Assembly (NCBI GenBank): GCA_965205905.1
Contig: CBDBHZ010000013.1
Span: forward strand, 1 to 64,000
Length of the DNA stretch: 64,000 nt
DNA from: JAHZMA01 sp965205905
GTDB lineage: Bacteria; Pseudomonadota; Alphaproteobacteria; JABAAW01; JAHZMA01
Direction: 5' to 3'
Below, in pieces: positions 8,870-17,491 of this stretch (the first letter of the stretch is position 1; each line of letters begins with the position of its first letter). Under the pieces are notes generated by a model. The model saw only the letters and a program-made list of their open reading frames with translations, ran no database searches and was not told the origin of the DNA. Made by a program: the position numbers and the translations under genes.

Positions 8870-9931
8870 ATGAAACATTCTTTTTTACGCGATTTTTGTG
8901 AAACTTACAAACCGATTGATTTAGATGGGCAAGTGATTTTAATCACCGGTGGCACAGGGTCGTTCGGGTCAAAAATAACGCGCTATTTGCTAGATAACGC
9001 CAAACCCAAGAAAATCATCATTTTTTCGCGTGATGAGTGGAAGCAATCAGAGATGGAAATCGCCCTTGCAGGGCATAAAAACTTTGCCTGCGTTCGGTTT
9101 TTTATCGGCGATGTGCGCGATAAAGAACGGCTGATGATGGCATTAAGTGGCGTGGATTACGTTATTCATGCCGCAGCGCAAAAGCAGGTGGTGGCATCGG
9201 AATATAACCCGTTTGAATGTATCAAAACCAATGTGATGGGTGCTGAAAATCTGGTTCATGCCGCCATTGCCAACAAGGTTAAAAAAGTGCTGGCACTCTC
9301 CACCGATAAAGCGGCAAACCCTATCAATCTGTATGGTGCTAGCAAATTGGCGGCCGATAAAATCTTCGTGGCGGGCAATAATCTTTCTGGTATCAGCAAA
9401 ACCCGCTTTGCATTGGCGCGCTATGGCAATGTGATTAATTCGCGCGGTTCGGTGATTCCGTATTTTCGGCGCGTGTTGAAACATGATGCGACGGTGTTGC
9501 CGATTACTGATGACCGCATGACGCGCTTTTGGATTACGCTTGACCAAGGCATTCAGTTTGTTTTAACGTCTATGAATATTATGGGCGGTGGTGAGATTTT
9601 TGTGCCGAAAATTCCATCAATGAAAATCACCGATATTGCCCAAGCGATGGCACCGCAGGCGAAGCTGAAAATTGTTGGCATCAGGCCCGGTGAAAAACTG
9701 CACGAGGTGATGGTGCCTTCCGATGATTCACGGCAGACTTTCGATATTAAAGACCGCTATGTGATACAGCCACAATTTCCATTATGGTCTAGCGGGGAAG
9801 AATTAAAAGCCGCCTATAAACATTATGTCGATAATATGCAACCCGTCAGTGAAGAATTTAGCTATTCATCAGATATGAATAAAGAATGGCTTACCATAGA
9901 ACAGTTAAACGCGATATTAACCAAAAAATGA
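8870..9931 (+). CDS. pseB: UDP-N-acetylglucosamine 4,6-dehydratase (inverting), PseB-type
   Basis: This 353-residue short-chain dehydrogenase has the NAD-binding motif ITGGTGSFGSKI near residue 25, the LSTDKAANPINLYGASK segment holding the catalytic lysine, and the family signature RYGNVINSRGSVIPYFRR. PseB-type enzymes remove water from UDP-GlcNAc and invert C5, the first step towards pseudaminic acid, a nine-carbon sugar put on flagellin or surface polysaccharide. Its stop overlaps the pseC start (ATGA), so the two are coupled. Related dehydratases make other deoxysugars, so the exact end product is inferred from the pair pseB-pseC. Confidence 0.9.
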   Translation: MKHSFLRDFCETYKPIDLDGQVILITGGTGSFGSKITRYLLDNAKPKKIIIFSRDEWKQSEMEIALAGHKNFACVRFFIGDVRDKERLMMALSGVDYVIHAAAQKQVVASEYNPFECIKTNVMGAENLVHAAIANKVKKVLALSTDKAANPINLYGASKLAADKIFVAGNNLSGISKTRFALARYGNVINSRGSVIPYFRRVLKHDATVLPITDDRMTRFWITLDQGIQFVLTSMNIMGGGEIFVPKIPSMKITDIAQAMAPQAKLKIVGIRPGEKLHEVMVPSDDSRQTFDIKDRYVIQPQFPLWSSGEELKAAYKHYVDNMQPVSEEFSYSSDMNKEWLTIEQLNAILTKK

Positions 9932-11151
9932 GTAACGCTTTACCCAGTAAGTTCCTACCCTATTCACGCCAAGCGATTGATGAAGATGATATTGCGTCGG
10001 TGCGCCGTGCGCTCACCTCAAATTTTCTTACCACAGGTCCTGAAGTCAGGCAGTTTGAACAGGAATTGCAAACGGCATTAGGGGTAAAACATGCGCTTGC
10101 CGTGAATAGTGGCACAGCCGCTTTGCATCTGGCATGGCGGGCATTAGGCTTGCAGGCAGGCGATAAAGTCATCGTGCCTTCAGTTACATTTTTATCAGCT
10201 GCCACGATGGCGTTTTTGGAAGGGCTAGAGTTGATATTTGCCGATTGCGACCCCGATAATGGCTTGATGAGCGCGCAACATATCAGCGATGCCGCCGCTA
10301 ATAGTGGCGGCGGTAACAGCATCAAAGCGATTTGCGTGGTGCATCTTAACGGGCAATTCGCCAATATGGCAGAAATTAAAAAACTAGCCGATAAAAATGA
10401 ATGGAAGATAATAGAAGATGGTTGCCATGCGATGGGCGGTAAGCAAATCGGCACAGATGGCAAATTTTACCCGATTGGCGCCTGCCATTATTCTGATATT
10501 ACCGTGTTTTCAACCCATGCGGTCAAGAATATCACCACTGGCGAGGGTGGGATTATCACCTGCAACAATGATGAATGGGCGCGGAAAATGCGCGATTGGC
10601 GCAGTCATGGCATGATACGCGAGCGCGAGCGGTTTGATGTTCAGCATTTAGAGCCGAACGCATCATGGTATCACGAAATGCACGAATGGGGAATGAATTA
10701 CCGAATGAGCGATATTCATGCGGCATTGGGGCGGTCGCAACTGAAAAAACTTGGTAAATTCATTCAAGCGCGAACCGAGATTTTCGCGTGCTATCGTGAG
10801 GCATTTGCATCACTGCCCGAAACCGCTTCTGAAAAATTACGCCTGCTGAAATTAGCTGATGGCAATGGTATGCCAGCATGGCATTTGGCAGTGGTGCTGA
10901 TTGATTTCAACAAGATAGGCAAAACACGGGGCGCGGTGATGCAGGAATTGCACGAACAAGGCATCGGCACGCAGTTACATTATCTGCCGCTTTACCGCCA
11001 CCGTTTTTTCAGCGAGAACAGAGACCCGATATTCTTATCAGGCGCGGAAACTTACGCAAGGCGGGCATTATCAGTGCCGATATTTTACGGAATGAATCGC
11101 GATGATGTGGCACGGGTGATGAATGCGCTTAGGCAAATCTGCCAAATATGA
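9928..11151 (+). CDS. pseC: UDP-4-amino-4,6-dideoxy-GlcNAc-type transaminase, PseC-type
   Basis: This DegT/DnrJ/EryC1/StrS aminotransferase of 407 residues has GTAALHLAWRALG and the PLP lysine at residue 200 in STHAVKNITTGEGG. It would aminate the 4-keto product of PseB using pyridoxal phosphate and glutamate. The start at 9928 overlaps the pseB stop by 4 bases and gives MSNALPSKFLPYSRQAID, which matches the family N-terminus (PYGRQ.I...D); a longer in-frame extension lies inside pseB and is rejected. The stop overlaps the next gene's ATG. PseC-type function is well supported by gene order. Confidence 0.88.
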   Translation: MSNALPSKFLPYSRQAIDEDDIASVRRALTSNFLTTGPEVRQFEQELQTALGVKHALAVNSGTAALHLAWRALGLQAGDKVIVPSVTFLSAATMAFLEGLELIFADCDPDNGLMSAQHISDAAANSGGGNSIKAICVVHLNGQFANMAEIKKLADKNEWKIIEDGCHAMGGKQIGTDGKFYPIGACHYSDITVFSTHAVKNITTGEGGIITCNNDEWARKMRDWRSHGMIRERERFDVQHLEPNASWYHEMHEWGMNYRMSDIHAALGRSQLKKLGKFIQARTEIFACYREAFASLPETASEKLRLLKLADGNGMPAWHLAVVLIDFNKIGKTRGAVMQELHEQGIGTQLHYLPLYRHRFFSENRDPIFLSGAETYARRALSVPIFYGMNRDDVARVMNALRQICQI

Positions 11152-11944
11152 TTGGATTAATCATTCAGGCGCGTTATGGTTCTAGCCGTTTGCGGGGTAA
11201 AATCTTGCTACCGATGGCGCGTTTCACTGCCTTGATTATGTCGCGCAAAATGCGTTGCGGGTAAAGGGCGTTGATGTTGTCTGTTTTGCGGTGGCAGATG
11301 ATGAAGCCAGCGATGCGGTTGCAACCCATTTGCAACAAAACTATCCTACTATTATGGTGATGCGTGGCGACCAGCATGATGTATTGGCGCGTTACTACCA
11401 TACCGCCAAGCAGTTGCGGCTCACTGATGTGATGCGGATTACTTCCGATTGTCCACTGTTTGACCCCACATTGGCAAGCAAGATGGTGGCGATATATCGG
11501 CGCGAGAATGTGGCTTATATCTGCAATAATTATCGCGCTAGTTTTCCGCATGGGGTTGATGCCGAAATCATGCGGTTTGATGCCTTGCAACGGGCATATC
11601 AGCAGGCGATTTTGCCAGCAGAGCGTGAGCATGTAACGCCCTATCTCCGCGCAATAAATGATGGCGGTTTTCGTAAATTATGTCTCTATAATGAACAGGC
11701 GGATATATGGCAGTTGGCGCAAAGATGGACTCTTGATTATGAAGAGGATTATCATTTTTTGGATAGGTTAATCACTTTGTTGCATCAGCAGGGACTCGAT
11801 GCTGATGCCGATTACCGGACTATCACTGCAATGTTACGTGAATATCCAGACTTATATCAGGTGAATTATCAGCATCATGTAAAGCGTGATTTGGGAACTT
11901 CGGAGGAAGATGATGGTTGGGAGTATCTGGATGTTAGTATTTAG
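11148..11944 (+). CDS. SpsF-like cytidylyltransferase (PseF-type role), frameshifted
   Basis: ATG 11148 overlaps the pseC stop and opens with MIGLIIQARYGSSRLRGK, the nucleotide-binding start of COG1861/SpsF nucleotidyltransferases. That frame ends early. The remainder continues in another frame from about 11220, where LDYVAQNALRVKGVDVVCFA carries on without loss, so one base has been lost or gained near 11215-11225. Rejoined, the enzyme is about 265 residues. In pse loci such a protein is predicted to activate the finished sugar with CMP. The last codons and stop (11930-11944) already match a dispersed repeat found near 26500, so the C-terminus may be altered. The later pse genes (pseG, pseH, pseI) are absent here. 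Confidence 0.75.
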
Positions 11945-12076
11945 CACAGCGGTGGGGGGTATGGGTGAGGTTTGCCCGCCATTGGTAACAAGGGCAAACC
12001 GAACATCGCGTGGCGGTTGTCCTACGGACATAACTGCCAAAGCGTATGTCGCAAAGCCCCCCATATAATAATGTAT
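11943..12076. repeat. Mosaic repeat block B, left boundary of the viperin island
   Basis: This occupies the 278-base gap after the spsF-like gene. It opens with the G-rich motif AGCACAGCGGTGGGGGG. It then carries a hairpin GGCGGTTGTCC/GGACATAACTGCC (about 12012-12038) that is nearly identical to one at 54360-54387. It ends with a 27-base sequence (12050-12076: CGCAAAGCCCCCC plus an A+T tail) that recurs inverted at 16310-16336 with one mismatch. I see no gene in it. The remaining 146 bases up to 12222 are A+T-rich and probably hold the promoter of the next gene. Confidence 0.8.
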
Positions 12077-12222
12077 CGCAAACCGCATCAATGCTGATAT
12101 TACATACCCATAATTACTAATAATTGAGATTATATTCAAAAAAATTAATTTTAAATAGCAATTAATCAATAAATATGCTATATTTAGTTGTGGAAAACTT
12201 TTTTTTGAAGAGGGGTTTGGAG

Positions 12223-12534
12223 ATGACAACATATAAAGCAAAGTGCATATTAAACTGGGATAAGCATAATCCACTGAATTACGATATGTTTGAACATGAA
12301 TTTAGTGATGAGGAATCAACAAAATCTTTGTCAAGTGGCGATATCACCAGTTGGATTTCTACGGTATTAAAAGTTGAAAATGGCGTGAATATCACCAAGA
12401 GATTATCTGAAATTGGCGCGGATAGAATCAATATAACCATCGAGCGTGTTAAAGATACAGATAATCCTAAGAATAAATCGCCCAAACGCAGCACATATTC
12501 TTCAAATGTGCAACGCACGCATAATAGATATTGA
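12223..12534 (+). CDS. Hypothetical protein of the viperin island
   Basis: This 103-residue protein starts at ATG 12223 (MTTYKAKCILNWDK), preceded by GAAGAGGGG as Shine-Dalgarno; an in-frame ATG 48 bases upstream lacks one. I do not recognise the family. The sequence is acidic in the middle (EHEFSDEESTKSLSSGD) and basic at the end (KNKSPKRSTYSSN). It has no signal peptide or membrane segment. Base composition is A+T-rich, like the viperin genes downstream but unlike the pse genes upstream. A repeat block of about 380 bases separates it from the viperin gene, so it need not share their transcript. Confidence 0.6.
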   Translation: MTTYKAKCILNWDKHNPLNYDMFEHEFSDEESTKSLSSGDITSWISTVLKVENGVNITKRLSEIGADRINITIERVKDTDNPKNKSPKRSTYSSNVQRTHNRY

Positions 12535-12800
12535 GCGGTCGAGACTCACCGCCTCACCTTTCGTCGTTCCGTGCCACTGTCCCCGTAGGGGCAGTGTAAA
12601 AGACACGGAATCCATATGGCAAACGAAGTTTGCATTCAAATTACCGCCTTTGTATTGTGTATCTAGCGACACACTCCGCCCTCGTGCTGAAACACAGGCG
12701 GGGGGCATGGGGGGTCATTTTTGGCGATGGGCTCCGCCCTCATCGCCTATAAAATGTCGCACCCCCCATATATTAATGTGTGGGGGCAGGCACGATTTTA
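12535..12800. repeat. Mosaic repeat block C
   Basis: This lies in the 380-base gap between the hypothetical gene and the viperin gene. It holds a nested hairpin (12567-12610: outer arms TTCCGTG/CACGGAA, inner arms CACTGTCCCC/GGGGCAGTG). It also has the motif AAACACAGGCGGGGGGCATGG near 12689 and a third copy of the CCCCCCATATATTAATG end sequence near 12763-12780. A plus-strand open frame through it (12446-12817) has no homology or Shine-Dalgarno and is rejected. Confidence 0.75.
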
Positions 12801-12860
12801 GTGCTGACAAATCTTGAAACGCACACAAAAAAACACGATATTTCATCGATGTTATTTTTT

Positions 12861-12890
12861 ATAAGAATTAAACATAATAAACATTCTTAT
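12861..12890 (+). promoter_or_regulatory. Inverted repeat upstream of the viperin gene
   Basis: The 8-base arms ATAAGAAT and ATTCTTAT are separated by 14 A+T-rich bases, 25 bases before the viperin start and just ahead of its AAGGAG Shine-Dalgarno. This could be an operator for a dimeric regulator or a leader hairpin. The region is very A+T-rich, so chance is possible. Confidence 0.35.
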
Positions 12891-12914
12891 TAAATTTTTT
12901 TAAGGAGATATAAG

Positions 12915-13823
12915 ATGAGAAATTTAAACAACCTATATAAAGAATTAACCATTAATTGGCATATGTTAGAGACATGCAACTATGAATGTGGTTTTTGCTT
13001 TGCTAAATATGGCAAAGATGATTCCACAGTTTATCATAAAAATATTGTTAAAACAGAAGAAATGCTCAACATATTATGGGAGTATTTTCATAACAATATC
13101 ATGCAAACACACGGATTTAAAAATCTAAGGCTTAATTTTGCAGGCGGTGAGCCAACATTGTTAGGTAATAAATTACTCAACATTATTGATATAGCAAAAA
13201 AAATTGGATTTAAAACATCTATTATTACAAACGCTAGCAAGTTAGGCAACCAAGTGTTTTCTACAAAGTTATATAATAGGCTTGATATGTTAGGCATAAG
13301 CATTGATTCAGCAAATGATGTAACCAACCGAAAAATTGGCAGAATAGACAAGCATGATAAAATTTTATCGTTGCAAGAAATTACTTCTTATATTCAGCAG
13401 GCAAGAACCATTAATCCAAATATGAAAATAAAGATTAATACAGTTGTGAATGAAGTGAATAAAAATGAAAATTTTGCAAACATAATTAAAAAAATAGAAC
13501 CAGTTAAATGGAAAATTTTTAGAGTGTTACCTCAAATCGCTGATTTTTTAATGATTAGCGATGCTGATTTTAAAGCGTTTCTTGAACGTCATCATGCCCA
13601 TCAAGAAATTATCACTTCGGAAGATAATGATGAGATGAAAAACTCTTATATTATGATAGACCCTAAAGGGCGATTTTATCAAAATACAAAGATAAAAGGT
13701 CATGATTATAGTCAACCTATTCTTGATGTTGGTTGTGCAGAAGCATTTCAACAAATCTCTTTTGATTTAGAAAAATTTATTGCTCGTTACCCTGAAATGC
13801 TAACAGAGGTGAGTGATGTATAA
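12915..13823 (+). CDS. Prokaryotic viperin (radical SAM, ddh-nucleotide synthase)
   Basis: This 302-residue radical SAM enzyme has the CxxxCxxC cluster at Cys21, Cys25 and Cys28 (ETCNYECGFCFAK) and the SAM-binding GGEP at 77-80. Viperin-specific segments follow in order: SIDS at 129-132, KINTVVNE from 173, VKWKIFRVLPQ, SYIMIDPKGRF and ILDVGCAEAF near 269. These match animal viperin SVDS, RINSVIN, VRWKVFQ, SYLILDE and SILDVGVEEA. Viperins convert CTP or another NTP to the 3'-deoxy-3',4'-didehydro form, a chain terminator of viral polymerases; prokaryotic members defend against phage. The Shine-Dalgarno is perfect (AAGGAG, 7-base spacing). Codons are A+T-rich, and the gene overlaps the next by 8 bases. 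The preferred nucleotide cannot be read from sequence. Confidence 0.9.
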   Translation: MRNLNNLYKELTINWHMLETCNYECGFCFAKYGKDDSTVYHKNIVKTEEMLNILWEYFHNNIMQTHGFKNLRLNFAGGEPTLLGNKLLNIIDIAKKIGFKTSIITNASKLGNQVFSTKLYNRLDMLGISIDSANDVTNRKIGRIDKHDKILSLQEITSYIQQARTINPNMKIKINTVVNEVNKNENFANIIKKIEPVKWKIFRVLPQIADFLMISDADFKAFLERHHAHQEIITSEDNDEMKNSYIMIDPKGRFYQNTKIKGHDYSQPILDVGCAEAFQQISFDLEKFIARYPEMLTEVSDV

Positions 13824-14019
13824 AAGATACAGCAACGATAAAGATATCAATAAATATATTGCCAAATTAATAAAATCGGGTATTTGTATTTATCAAGCTA
13901 GTCGTAATCATGGGAAATTAATTTTTAACAATAATAAAACAATAACTGTTTCTAATTCTCCAAGCGACCACCGCACATTTAAAAACTTGAAATGTGACGT
14001 AAAACGTATTATAAGTTGA
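13816..14019 (+). CDS. HicA-like small dsRBD-fold protein
   Basis: This 67-residue basic protein starts at ATG 13816 inside the viperin gene's 3' end, with GAGG six bases upstream, so it is probably translationally coupled. The segment IYQASRNHGKLIF, then ITVSNSPSDHR and a closing N-K-D-R helix, resembles HicA-type mRNA-interferase-like or phage-encoded double-stranded RNA-binding folds, in which the His is catalytic or RNA-contacting. No HicB-like antitoxin gene lies beside it. It could be an RNA-binding partner of the viperin operon rather than a classic toxin. The fold assignment is from motif pattern only. Confidence 0.6.
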   Translation: MYKRYSNDKDINKYIAKLIKSGICIYQASRNHGKLIFNNNKTITVSNSPSDHRTFKNLKCDVKRIIS

Positions 14020-14051
14020 AAAAATAAATTAATATAATTAAGGATAATATA

Positions 14052-16211
14052 ATGGCACGCATACCCACACAAGAAGATTTTTTATTTCAATTGCAGCAAG
14101 CTGCTGGAAACCCAGATGTTGCTAGTAAGTTCAGCACTCAAGATAAAAAAGACTTCTTAAAACCATTAACTGCTAAACAAGCCGTTACCCCATATCAAAC
14201 TGTAATAGACAGCATTGCAAAATCTTACGATATTGATATGAGTGAAATGAAAAACTTAGATTTAGAAATAGTTTCAAATGATAAAGATGCAGAAAGCGTT
14301 AAAAATCTTGTAGTGATTACTAAAGATTTTTTTGATGTCGTAAAATCTTTTGAAAAATTTGGAGGTTGGACATTCAACGCAACACAAAAGCAAGTCATTT
14401 ATGAAATTGCCAAATACATTTTACCAGTATGGGCAAGAAGGTATGGATTTTTTAATTTTAATTTTAAATATTTTAAAAATATGCCTCATGCCAGTCTGTG
14501 GTTTTTACCTTATCGCGAAGAAAAAAGCGAAACATTAAAATTACCAATGCAGATTGCGGTTGAATGGTGGGTGAGTTTATTAGACTGCACTTATGAAAAA
14601 ATATGGAGTAATGAACACTCTGAATATAAAGATTATGTCAGAACATTGCAAAATTGGAAAGCTGGTAATATTTTACCTAAAAACAATCAAAAAGTTAAAG
14701 AGTTATTTACTGATAATATAGAGTTTAAATATAAAAAAGATTTAACGTATATGCCAAGCAACTTAGAATTAAGGCGTATATTTACAACAGCAAGAATTGC
14801 ACAAGATGTTTATCAAAAAATGTGTGATTTGCTATATGCTGATAAAAAAATCTATTTTAATGCAAATCCTGTGCAAAATAAAGTTTTGCAATTAATTGAG
14901 TTGTTTAAGATTTCATATAACATCACTATCCAGACAAACGATGAGGATGATAATAAAGCCTATACTCAATTTAATGATGCCGTGCCAGAATGGCTAAAGC
15001 AAAGTTATTTTAAAGGTATGATTCATCATGGTATTTCTATTGAAAAGGCAGAAGAGCAAGCAATGCAATTTCAAGATAAAATGCTTATGATAAATCACGA
15101 TACACCTCTTGATGATATTTTTCATAATGGAATTGTTGCAAATGGGCAAGCCATTATAAGCAATCAATCAAATGAAATAGCAAATAAGCGCAAGCAATTT
15201 AACGAAGAAATTGTTGAGAAATTAAAAAGTGAAGTCGAAAGAGGGCAGACAAGCGATAGCGAAACAAAAGCTGATGCTTTGATTGATATAGCTATAAAAC
15301 ATGATGAATATGAAGCATATAAAGCTATTATTTTATATTCGCAATCTATACACGCGCTTCGGCAAAATAAATTTGATGATGCCTTAAAATTTGCGGAAGA
15401 AGCATTTGATGAATGCGTCTATCATAATAGTTACGGTGATATATGGAAAAAAACTATTGCTCGCTTTTACATAAGTCTTTATTTATCGTTCAATCATTAT
15501 GATGTAAAAAAACTAGAAAAATATGCAATGATAGTCAGTGATAGCATTGATGATATTAATATAACAGATGAGAATGGTAACAAATTACCACTTGCATATA
15601 TCAGTGATCAACTTGCATTTACTTGCGAAAAACAGTGCCCACTGATATTCAAAATTTATCACCCTTACCCGTCATATGAAAGAAAGTTACTAGCAGAAGA
15701 AGTATCAAAAGAATTTTTTACATTAAGCCTAGAATTGGATGAAAATGGTCAATCAATTGATATTATATTTAATGAATGGGCTAAAGAGAAGCAAAATCAT
15801 ATTGAAAAAAAACAGGTTCCTTATAATAGAAGTTTCTTAATATCAACATATTATCTTTACAAAAAATTTGAAGACAAAAAAATAAAAATAAATTTAATAC
15901 GCTTGATAAAACAATGCCCTTTAAAAATTCTAAATGCTCAAGATTACCTGAATAAAACATTGCTCATTTATGCGGTCGAAGACGAAGAAATTGAAATTGT
16001 AGAAGCATTGCTACAACAGAAAGTTAATGTAAATATACAAGACCATGTAAAAAAAACAGCATTACATAGAAGCATTGCAAAAAAGAATATTAAAATATTT
16101 GAGTTGCTTATTGCTAATAAGGCAGCATTAGATATTAAAGATGCTTTTAATGAAACTCCAATGGATGATATTAATAATAGTAATTTTTTAGAAGCAAAAT
16201 CAATATTATAA
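14052..16211 (+). CDS. Large helical protein with C-terminal ankyrin repeats
   Basis: This 719-residue protein begins 32 bases after the HicA-like gene, with AAGGATAA before ATG. The first 430 residues match no family I recognise; they are rich in Lys, Asp and aromatic residues. Residues about 435-480 look like a TPR-type helical pair (HALRQNKFDDALKFAEEAFD). The last 85 residues hold about two and a half ankyrin repeats (KTLLIYAVEDEEIEIVEALL, KTALHRSIAKKNIKIFELLI). There is no signal peptide or membrane span, so it is probably cytoplasmic. The shared orientation, tight spacing and A+T-rich composition suggest one operon with the viperin. It may be a sensor, scaffold or effector; the role is unknown. 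Confidence 0.75.
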   Translation: MARIPTQEDFLFQLQQAAGNPDVASKFSTQDKKDFLKPLTAKQAVTPYQTVIDSIAKSYDIDMSEMKNLDLEIVSNDKDAESVKNLVVITKDFFDVVKSFEKFGGWTFNATQKQVIYEIAKYILPVWARRYGFFNFNFKYFKNMPHASLWFLPYREEKSETLKLPMQIAVEWWVSLLDCTYEKIWSNEHSEYKDYVRTLQNWKAGNILPKNNQKVKELFTDNIEFKYKKDLTYMPSNLELRRIFTTARIAQDVYQKMCDLLYADKKIYFNANPVQNKVLQLIELFKISYNITIQTNDEDDNKAYTQFNDAVPEWLKQSYFKGMIHHGISIEKAEEQAMQFQDKMLMINHDTPLDDIFHNGIVANGQAIISNQSNEIANKRKQFNEEIVEKLKSEVERGQTSDSETKADALIDIAIKHDEYEAYKAIILYSQSIHALRQNKFDDALKFAEEAFDECVYHNSYGDIWKKTIARFYISLYLSFNHYDVKKLEKYAMIVSDSIDDINITDENGNKLPLAYISDQLAFTCEKQCPLIFKIYHPYPSYERKLLAEEVSKEFFTLSLELDENGQSIDIIFNEWAKEKQNHIEKKQVPYNRSFLISTYYLYKKFEDKKIKINLIRLIKQCPLKILNAQDYLNKTLLIYAVEDEEIEIVEALLQQKVNVNIQDHVKKTALHRSIAKKNIKIFELLIANKAALDIKDAFNETPMDDINNSNFLEAKSIL

Positions 16212-16537
16212 AAGATTGGATTCCCGCCTACGCGGGAATGACGGCGGAGAGTAGCACAAGGGCGGTGCGTGTTTCAAGATTCGTCAATACCAGCATCTAG
16301 CCTGCCTCAATACATTAATATATGGGGGGCTTTGCGGTGTCGGTTATATATTTAAGGGGGGCGCGATGTGGCTTCTCGATGCGCGCTTGTCAAACTTTTG
16401 TCCGTTGGACAGTTTGCCAAGCAGACGCCTCTTGCCACTTGCCCCCCTTAACAACCCCCCGCCGTACCACATACTAGCGGTGGTGTGAGTCTCGGTTACT
16501 CAAAACTAGCGGAGTCGCGTGTCTCAGTTACCCAATA
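16212..16537. repeat. Mosaic repeat block D, right boundary of the viperin island
   Basis: This fills the 326-base gap after the ankyrin gene. It starts with a compact hairpin TTCCCGC/GCGGGAA (16221-16238), a widespread REP-like stem. At 16310-16336 it carries the inverted copy of the 27-base end found at 12050-12076. It closes with the G/C-rich motif in reverse (CCCCCCGCC near 16454) and CTAGCG-type units shared with the other blocks. No gene is seen. Confidence 0.75.
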
Positions 16538-17392
16538 CTACGATTGAACCCCAATAACCCCTATTGCCTTTGCAATCGTGTCATCAAGATAGGCAATGAT
16601 ACTTTCTTGAGTCAAATCCGTTGCCAAGCATTTTTCAGCAGGTGCGACTGCCGATACAAACCCATCTTTATGCCAATGCCCGGGCGCGAGTAATGGTGGG
16701 AAATCCATCTCCGCATTCGCTGGCCATGGATTGGTATAAAAATACGGTTGCGCGTAGCTTTCATCGCCCGGACTTAACCCTACCCCAACCGATTTTGCGG
16801 TTTCGGGGTCGCCCGATTCAAAACCTATCAGACTGGCAATATCAAAATGATGCGGCCAACAGCTAACAGGCGCAGGGCCCGGTGTTACATGGCGATATTT
16901 CGCCACCGCCGCATCAATCGCAATATAGGCATTGTTAAACCACGCACTAACCGTTCGCAACGCTTTGGTATCGCTGGCATCAAACGGCGCACCATCAGCC
17001 ACCGCATGAGACGGCAGAGGAAAACCACCCTTATCAAACTTGCTGATGTCAAAACCATGCGCGCTTAAATGCGCTTTTAGCCAATCAGTCGCTTCTTGCC
17101 TTGTTTTGCCATGCAGTGGATATTCCGTATTTTCACCATTATCATCAGCGCAAAATAATGTCAGGCTTGGCAAGATAATTCCCACCTGTAAGCCATCATC
17201 ATTCAGCGCATGACACGCAAATGCCTGCTTATCAAACAGAAAATCCAGCGATGTATGGCTGTAATCGGGCTGTTTTGGCAATATCGCCTTGCCCGCGCGC
17301 ATCGGTAATTGCACCGCATGATGCAGTTGTAACCGCGCATCTTCCAGTAATTTCGGAGCGCACTCATTTAATTCTAACCAATATTTACTCAT
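16538..17392 (-). CDS. Conserved hypothetical protein (DUF5996-like layout)
   Basis: This 284-residue protein starts at ATG 17392 (MSKYWLELNECAPKLL), preceded by AAAGGA eight bases upstream; a longer in-frame start lacks such a site. Visible landmarks are an N-terminal helix, the segment SCWPHHFDIASLIGF near residue 190 and PYFYTNPWPANAEMDFPPL near 225. The placing of a Trp/His-Phe-Asp segment and a C-terminal aromatic-Pro segment recalls DUF5996, but I cannot confirm membership. It has no signal peptide or membrane span. It is divergent from the Rieske-glutamate synthase gene, with 99 bases between the starts. Function unknown. Confidence 0.65.
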   Translation of the reverse strand: MSKYWLELNECAPKLLEDARLQLHHAVQLPMRAGKAILPKQPDYSHTSLDFLFDKQAFACHALNDDGLQVGIILPSLTLFCADDNGENTEYPLHGKTRQEATDWLKAHLSAHGFDISKFDKGGFPLPSHAVADGAPFDASDTKALRTVSAWFNNAYIAIDAAVAKYRHVTPGPAPVSCWPHHFDIASLIGFESGDPETAKSVGVGLSPGDESYAQPYFYTNPWPANAEMDFPPLLAPGHWHKDGFVSAVAPAEKCLATDLTQESIIAYLDDTIAKAIGVIGVQS

Positions 17393-17491
17393 CTTTTTTC
17401 CTTTCATAGTGGGTAACTCTTGCATTTATGATGATATTAGCATAAACTATTCATAAATGCAGTAAATTTATATCGCGATAGGAGTAAAGTG

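Noticed and set aside
12446..12817. 123-codon open frame before the viperin gene
   Set aside because: It overlaps the hypothetical gene in another frame and then runs through repeat block C; no homology or start signal.
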